The notes under the pieces were generated by a model that was not told where the DNA came from, ran no database searches, and saw nothing but the letters and a program-made list of their open reading frames with translations. This document shows positions 58,565-64,000 of a stretch of 64,000 nucleotides of DNA, in pieces. The DNA lies in contig SPDT01000003.1 of assembly GCA_008477525.1 (NCBI GenBank), positions 2,542,001-2,606,000 on the forward strand, given 5' to 3'. The position numbers and the translations under genes were made by a program. This DNA comes from Hypomyces perniciosus (Eukaryota > Ascomycota > Sordariomycetes > Hypocreales > Hypocreaceae). Within the stretch, counting starts at the first letter, position 1. The number at the start of each line of letters is the position of its first letter.

Positions 58565-58587
58565 TTTTTTTTTTTTTTTTTTTTTTT
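58565..58587. repeat. T23 homopolymer
   Basis: A run of 23 T inside the hAT element, upstream of the coding relic. It could be the tail of a minus-strand retroposon or a slippage tract. No element body was recognised next to it. Confidence 0.6.
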
Positions 58588-58839
58588 GGTAGCCAGGAGC
58601 GTGGAGATTTCGCGTTTTTAGTTACCGCGTTCAGGCGCGTTGAACTTCTATTAGGAGAAAGGGTTTTATGTACTTCGTATATGAGTTTTTTATTAATGGA
58701 ATAGCTATAAGCATAATTTATTAACCCTATGCATCCTCAGATACAGGCCTAAGAGGATCAGGAGAGCCCGTGGGACCTTTTCCCTTGGAAATACTTCCCT
58801 GGGTATACTCAATCCCAGCGTTGCGCATCTATATCGTTA

Positions 58840-61460
58840 TGGATATGGCAATTTGGTTACGATATCGAGAAGAGCGATGATGATATAAAGCGGCGATGGG
58901 TTTGCAAGGTCTGCGTAAACAGCAGTAAGGGAAAACCTTACTCGACTGCCTCGAATGGCACACAGAACGCAGAGATCCACCTCTGGACCGACCACAGGAT
59001 CTGGGATCCTTCAGGCAGGCGGAAGCCACCGAGTAAAGCAACAGAGAATACGCCATCAAGGAATATCGCTGAGATGATGAAGTTGAACATATATAACTCG
59101 CGAGAACAGTAGATTGCTAACCAGATCATCGGCTGTTTTGATCGATTAGCTTTCCAGCGCTTGGTAGTCTGTTGGATCATCAACAGTAATTCCTCCTTCC
59201 GATAAAGCGAAGATCTGTACCTCCGCGCAGTTTTCGAGTACCTTAATCCCCTCGTGAAGACGACCGAGGCATATATTACCCACGATACCGTTCGCAGACG
59301 AATCCTTAAAGTGTACGAAGAAAACATAGAGGAAATAAAGCGAGTGTTGGCGGCAGCCCCAGGGCTGATTTATATAGTGTTCGATGGCTGGAGGTCGAAT
59401 AATCGCTATGCTCTATATGGAATCGTTTGCTACTTTCTTGATACTGTTGGCCAGCCACAGAAACTTGTCCTTGGACTTCCAGAGCTTGTCGATCGCCATT
59501 CTGGGGAGAACATTGCTGCTTATGTTGTCGATATCCTTCGGAGCTATGATATAACCCAGAAGGTCGGATACTTTACACTTGATAACGCTAGCAATAACGA
59601 TACAGCGATGAAGGAAATCGGAAAAGCGCTGGGCTTTAAAGGAGAAACCTGGCGATTACGCTGCTTTGGCTATATCCTTAATCTCGCTGTTAAAGCGCTG
59701 CTTTTTGGCTATAACTCTGAGGCATTTGAGCGTAATATTCTTGGAAATGAGGCGCTTAATGCGAGGGCCTATGAGCTGTGGAGACGGAAAGGCCCTATTA
59801 GGAAACTCTATAACCTTGTCGTTTGGATTTATCGTTTGGACTTACTAACTAATCTCCTTCGGTCTCTTCAGTTAGTCGCGTTTGAGAAGTCTGAGGATCT
59901 GATAGTACAAACAAAAAGCCTTTAGATGTTATTACTGATGTGGTAATTCGTTGGCTTTCTACTGTTTACATGATCCGACGCGCTCTTCTCCTTAAGGACT
60001 TCCTTGAAGAACTCTAGTATAGGCAGAAAAACGAGTGGGAGGGGTCAATTTTAAGGGGAAAGAAGCCGAGGAGTGAAATGCCACTTTGTCTTAGGGATGA
60101 CAATAAACTCGATAAGAAGGATTGGAATATTATCGCTCTTTTTAACGAGGTCCTCCAACATTTTGAGCATATCTTGATTACCTTTAAAGGCGACGGTTGA
60201 CAGCAGATGTAAAAGTACGGCTATACTAAAGCATATAGATGCTCTTGGGACTTTATGTTTGGCTACAAGTACCTGCTTAATAAAATAGAGGTGTATAAGG
60301 CCGCTGCTTATCGATATCCCGACCCTAAGCACTTTGAGGCTAAAATCAATCCCTGCTAAAAGAAACTTAATAAGTACTACTCGCGGCTTAATAAGATACT
60401 GGTCTATTATTGTGACGATCCGGGTTGGTTCTCAACAGTCAAACCGAGGTTCGTGGGTTTATGTTGACAGAGAGGTCAGGGATGAACACTGAGCAGGGTA
60501 ACGTAGTCACGATTCTGTAGAACAGGAGGTTCTGGTGAATGCAATTTGGTTAACGACTGTCTAAGTAACTATACTAAATGAGTGACAAGCCAGTCGTATA
60601 TATACAAAGGAAATCTATATGTGATCACTGGTCTCCTAGTGAGCGTTGCTGCGATCACTGCGATAGTACAGTGATCGAGTAAGTGATCACACTTCTTGGT
60701 GTAGTGAGCGTTTGAGTGATCACTCTTAGCGCGGTGATCACTTCTTGATGATTGGTCGGTGTAACCGATATTCTCCCGTGCCCCCGTCGGGTCGTGACAA
60801 TTATACGGCTGTCGCGCTTTATCCAGCATATCGTTGGGGATACTTTAAAGATATATAAGCAGATCGCCTAGAATAGATCTAGACTGTAAAGTCCTTTATA
60901 GAAGGGCTGTATAGGTCGCAATACAATCCGCAGGTCGTTTCTCGAGACCGAGAACCGGTTATAAAGAAGCAGCGAACTTATCGAAATCCCTTCAAAAAAT
61001 ACTGCGAGGAGTCTCGTCAGGCGCCGGCATTATTACAATTGCCATTTACTCCTGCTTCGTCGGCTATAGGAGATAAATATAACAATTATTCGAGATGTAC
61101 ATAAGTCGGATCAGAGGATTCTGGATCCCATCAGCTATTGGTGCGAAAAACGGGAGGAATATCCTCACCTATCACGGATAGCCCTTAATATTCTTTCTAC
61201 TCTTCCAATGTCTGCTGACGTTGAGAGACTTTTCTCTACGGCCGGCAGAATAGTTCGGGATGACCGGGCAAATCTGGATACTAGTATAATTGGAATGACG
61301 TAGACGGTAAGATCGTGGCTTCGTGGAGGATATATTCGAAGTGTGGAGAAGCTTCTCGAAGAGGTTGAGTTGTCGGATACCGATCCGCTTGCCGAACTAA
61401 GCTTTATAGAAGCTCGTGAAGTAACAGGCGGGCGGATTATATGTACTATCCCTCTCTAGC
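58840..61460 (+). pseudogene. hAT transposase with BED finger, broken
   Basis: A BED-type finger is visible at about 58850-59000 (RRWVCKVC, NAEIHLWTDHRIW). A 223-codon open part (59254-59925) holds the catalytic core start: IVFDGWRSNNRYAL, LVLGLPEL..HSGENIA, YFTLDNASNND, RLRCFGYILNLAVKALL. This is the family pattern with two catalytic Asp. Later pieces (RALLLKDFL, KKDWNIIALFNEVL, ALYPAYRWGYF) are interrupted by a solo LTR at 60411. The C-terminal dimerisation domain is recognised by YPHLSRIALNILSTLPMSADVERLFSTAG-like sequence (about 61150-61250). Stops and at least one frameshift after 59925 abolish activity. Confidence 0.88.
60411..60799 (+). mobile_element. Solo LTR (389 bp) inside the hAT transposase
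   Basis: Starts TGTGACGATCC and ends GGGTCGTGACA (TG...CA), flanked by the 5-bp duplication attat (60406-60410 and 60800-60804). The transposase reading resumes after it. It is unrelated to the 262-bp LTRs at 8.7 and 15.6 kb. The internal part (60620-60755) has repeated GTGATCAC palindromes. Strand is arbitrary. A solo LTR arises by recombination between the two LTRs of a full element. Confidence 0.85.
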
Positions 61461-61649
61461 CTTTATCTATAGCGCACTGGCTAGAGGCTGGGCTCATTAA
61501 GGGAGTTCTTGTTTTAATTATGTATAATAAGAGAGATATCTTATATAATGAATTTTGTTGCTTGGTGATCACTAAGGTGGTTACTGTGATTGTGGTGAGT
61601 ACTATATATAGCAACTAATATATTAGCGCGATACCTTTCCTATTTAGGT

Positions 61650-61801
61650 AGCCCCATCCACGCATCCATTTCCATTTCCATCCATTCCATGCGACTGCTC
61701 TGGGCGTCCATTCCATCCATTCCACTGGGCGTTGACTGAAATGGACGTCCATCCACTCAACTAAGGCTGCGTGCATGGAAATGGAATGGATCGCCAGCCT
61801 G
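61650..61801 (-). repeat. Right terminal region of the hAT element
   Basis: Inverted counterpart of 57994-58140, with CCATTTCCATCCATTCC and GGAAATGGAATGGATCGCCAG units. The last bases are the inverted repeat. Confidence 0.75.
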
Positions 61802-61809
61802 CATGTGGT

Positions 61810-62192
61810 GTCCTGGATGATGGACACGACGGAGCGATCTCTTTCAGAAGCTGATTTTCGGACTGGCATTAACACTACTATGGGCGAAGATTTTTCATTC
61901 CATTTTCACAGCTTTCTTACAAAGGATTTCCTCCAGAAAAAGGAAAGAGAGATAAATAGGGGCTCAAGAGCAGAGGAGTCACAGGCAGAGATACAGGAGG
62001 AGTCGCAACATAACAAATAGCTATCATACTAACTTAGATTTTCATAGCCCGCAGCTTCAGAGATACATACGTATATATACTATTTAGATAATATATTATA
62101 TTTGCAGGTACGGGACTAATACCTCCCTTGTTCTAGTATCCTTGATCCTCTGCCTCCCTTTCCCCTTTTGTTCTGTGATACAGCCGACAGTT
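61810..62192. other. Unassigned stretch
   Basis: An open frame to 62018 (from the hAT end) encodes a hydrophilic sequence with no known motif. Nothing else recognised. Confidence 0.4.
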
Positions 62193-62462
62193 GAAGAAGC
62201 TTCCTACCCGAAATCCCACCTCTCATCTGCTGGGACCGAAAGGAAGCAGAGACTTCCAGAAGCTAGTGGAGGAGGCGAGTCCATACAGCCCTTCCCCCCA
62301 AGATCTAGAGTGAAACTATGTAAACACTTTCCTTTGTCCGGCGAAACGTAGCGAACAGAGACCTCTCGGGCCCCTGGCTCCTACCGACCTACTGCCCAGA
62401 TGAGGCTCATGTATTTAGATACTTAGCGGTCGTTAATAATAATAATTTTTTTTTATAAAAAA
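62193..62462 (+). mobile_element. LINE C family 3' fragment
   Basis: Matches the last ORF2 codons (AGCTTCCTACCCGAAA, CCAGAAGCTAGTGGAGGAGG) and the 3' UTR (GCGAAACGTAGCGAACAG, CCCTGGCTCCTACCGACCTA) of LINE C, then a T-rich/A-rich end at about 62440-62462. 5'-truncated; the left limit is approximate. Confidence 0.85.
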
Positions 62463-62950
62463 ACAGCCGATAGTTCCATTGATTGCACTAAAACTGGCCG
62501 CGACCCAAAGCAGAAAGCTCATTAGTTCCCTTCATATTGTGGGGAACTAGGAGATAAATTCAATCTACTTGGCCATACGTCGGAAGGGATGCGAGAAAGC
62601 GCGGGTGTAATTCCCGTTTCATATTCCCAAGCGTCTCAATCCTGGAAGTTCCATACGCCAAGCCGTATTACCCACATTAGACCCGCATTTCATGATGCCT
62701 AGCTCGCTACCCCAGTAGCAAAAGTTTTCACTTTACTGGCTGGTAGGCCATCGCTTTTGGATTACTGTTAGGCGTCCTCTGTGAACCAATGGGCACGGTC
62801 AGTTTCTAGTGGATAAAGTACCATCCATCACCCAGCTTTGATATTGCCCATACTCGATAGCTTAAGTCTTCAAGTTAGAGAGCCTTGGCCAATAATTCAA
62901 TTTTTTTTTTCGCAAATCAGTTGATAGCGCGGAGAAGGGAGTCCCCAGAC
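62463..62950. other. Upstream region of the right-edge gene
   Basis: No gene recognised. A T run at 62900-62909 and ordinary composition. Probably promoter and 5' leader of the next gene. Confidence 0.4.
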
Positions 62951-64000
62951 ATGGTAAGATCATCCTTCAATACGCTCGTCTATACATGCTATTTAGCCTC
63001 TATCAATGTTATCCATTTCTATTAGTTTGGAGTAGAGCTGCAAGTGCTCGAGACAATCTTCTAACTTTCTATACAGAGAAATATTTTACACCCATACAAC
63101 CTCCGAACTCCCCCCCACAGTTCGGTAGGGAGAAATACTGCCCATCCTCTTTCATCCAGACATCAATCGCCGACATCGAAGCGAAAACAACCCGTGCGTG
63201 TAAAAGACCCACGACCATCAAAAAGGCAGAGAACAGAAGTTCCCTCCCAGCAGAGGGAGAGCGAATGGGATGTAGATGCCTCCGATAGCTCTCTAACCAC
63301 GTATGAGACTGATGACAACTTCCAACCTGGAGACGAATACGACGAAGATGATGAAGATGTCCAAGACAATGATAATTCCAGTCAAGCGCTGATCAAGACA
63401 GTGCCGGAGGCTAAAAGAGGAGAAAGGGCATCCGGAGTGAGAATCTATTGGCCTTATGGGAGGTTTTATGCTAACTGGTAGTTTTGCTTTAAGCCCCAGC
63501 TACTTGGCGTCAACAAGAAGCGCTTTTGCACAATATGTGGCATAACGGTGGCCGATGGTCTTGAATACAGACGACATCTTCACGTCGTTCATCAACGTAC
63601 GATTAAGGACTTACCAACGGATTGGACACCTTCAGAGTTGGAAGAACTTGGTCGTCTAATGGATATGGGAGCCACCAAAGAAATACTGGAATCGTCTCTA
63701 TTGAGAACTTGGAACTCATGCAAGTTGCGTTGGCGCAGGCTTACTGCCTCGATAACTCCCTATTCTAATGAGAAAAATCACATCGGACAAACAATAAAGG
63801 TGAGAATTCCTGGCCTCAAGTAGTGTTGTACTAAAATATCGATAGACCTGTTTTATATGCAAGCAAAGCTTCCCTCTTAAGTATCAGGGGTCGCATTTCT
63901 GTGATCCAAAGACTCAAGCCTGCAAAGTCTGTGGCATATAATTGCTTGTTTTTCTCGATTAGACTAACGAATATCCGGATTTATAGGTCAAGACCTTCAG
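62951..64000 (+). CDS. C2H2-like zinc-finger and Myb/SANT-like protein, multi-exon, runs off the window
   Basis: Model: ATG 62951-62953 directly followed by donor GTAAGA; intron to 63076 (branch CTAAC, acceptor TACAG); exon 63077-63436; intron 63437-63481 (GTGAGA, GCTAAC, GGTAG); exon 63482-63799; intron 63800-63845 (GTGAGA, ACTAAA, GATAG); exon from 63846, and probably a fourth intron ending at 63987 (CTAAC, TTATAG). All joins are phase 0. The second exon is basic then acidic (SKRKQP, SKRQRTE, then DEYDEDDEDVQDND). The third has a C2H2-like finger (FCTICG...RRHLHVVH) followed by WTPSELEELGRLMDMG...LLRTWNSCKLRWRRL, which has the RT..xC..RW pattern of the last Myb/SANT helix. The fourth exon has CFICKQSF and ACKVCG. 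Likely a nuclear DNA-binding protein; its target is unknown. The first exon is the weakest part: an alternative is ATG 62986 with donor GTTTGG. Confidence 0.6.

Larger units (their letters stand above)
57994..61801 (+). mobile_element. hAT-type DNA transposon with terminal inverted repeats
   Basis: The left end CAGAGTGGCGATCCATTCCA (57994) pairs with the right end, whose reverse complement starts CAGGCTGGCGATCCATTCCA (ending 61801). Both ends contain many TCCATT/CCATCCA units (58003-58140; 61650-61790). Internal relics are a BED finger and a hAT transposase on the plus strand. A candidate 8-bp target duplication is CATGCGGT (57984-57991) and CATGTGGT (61802-61809), with one transition; the left copy sits two bases away from the CAG, so it is tentative. 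Without the solo LTR the element is about 3.4 kb. Confidence 0.8.

Noticed and set aside
1..64000. CRISPR array, bacterial operons, ribosome binding sites
   Set aside because: The sequence has eukaryotic introns and fungal transposons. The tandem repeats seen are coding or minisatellite, without spacer structure.
1..64000. tRNA or rRNA genes
   Set aside because: I saw no cloverleaf with convincing A and B boxes nor any rRNA core sequence. A tRNAscan-SE and Infernal run would settle this.
36874..64000. A Starship-type giant element carrying the NLR and Myb/SANT genes
   Set aside because: Such genes are known cargo, but no tyrosine-recombinase captain gene or element ends are visible in this window, so the claim cannot be supported.

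Overview
The window looks like nuclear DNA of a filamentous ascomycete (Pezizomycotina). The evidence is short introns of about 45-60 nt with GTRAGY-like donors and CTAAC/CTAAT branch sites, a PNP-NACHT-ankyrin NLR gene, fungal LINE (Tad1-like), chromovirus, Tc1/mariner and hAT transposons, and a strongly two-speed composition. The species cannot be told from the sequence.

Bases 1-35.9 kb are very AT- and TpA-rich and almost free of open frames. The coding relics there carry G-to-A and C-to-T changes throughout: TGG to TAG, catalytic Asp to Asn, Gly to Arg. This is the signature of repeat-induced point mutation (RIP). In order the region holds a BCS1-like AAA ATPase relic at the left edge; a LINE (4427-17395) flanked by a 17-bp target duplication and split by a Ty3/gypsy chromovirus (8685-15817) with 262-bp LTRs and a 5-bp target duplication; a decayed four-kilobase gene block (18.48-22.69 kb); a family-2 glycosyltransferase relic; a possible Est1-type relic; and a decayed coiled-coil/protein-kinase-like gene lying between two direct repeats.

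At about 35.9 kb the composition changes abruptly. The right part holds readable genes and younger transposon copies: the NLR gene (36.87-40.26 kb, two exons) with near-identical ankyrin repeats and a premature TAG; a small inverted-repeat element; a nearly full LINE ORF2; a MYND-finger gene; LINE and mariner fragments; a second LINE (same family as the RIP-damaged one); the undamaged copy of the gene block (53.37-57.71 kb); a hAT element with terminal inverted repeats that contains a solo LTR; a LINE tail; and, running off the right edge, a multi-exon gene with C2H2-like fingers and a Myb/SANT-like segment.

The most unusual item is the three-gene block present twice, 35 kb apart and in the same orientation. 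It comprises a small protein gene, a convergent gene for a nuclear-looking protein with two different tandem-repeat tracts, and a divergent multi-pass membrane protein gene. The divergent pair is separated by an 82-bp palindrome found at the same place in both copies, although the palindrome sequence itself has drifted by RIP. I do not recognise the families in this block. Only one copy is RIP-damaged. The NLR gene is the other highlight: the nucleoside-phosphorylase-like part and the NACHT-ankyrin part join in frame through a 55-nt intron.
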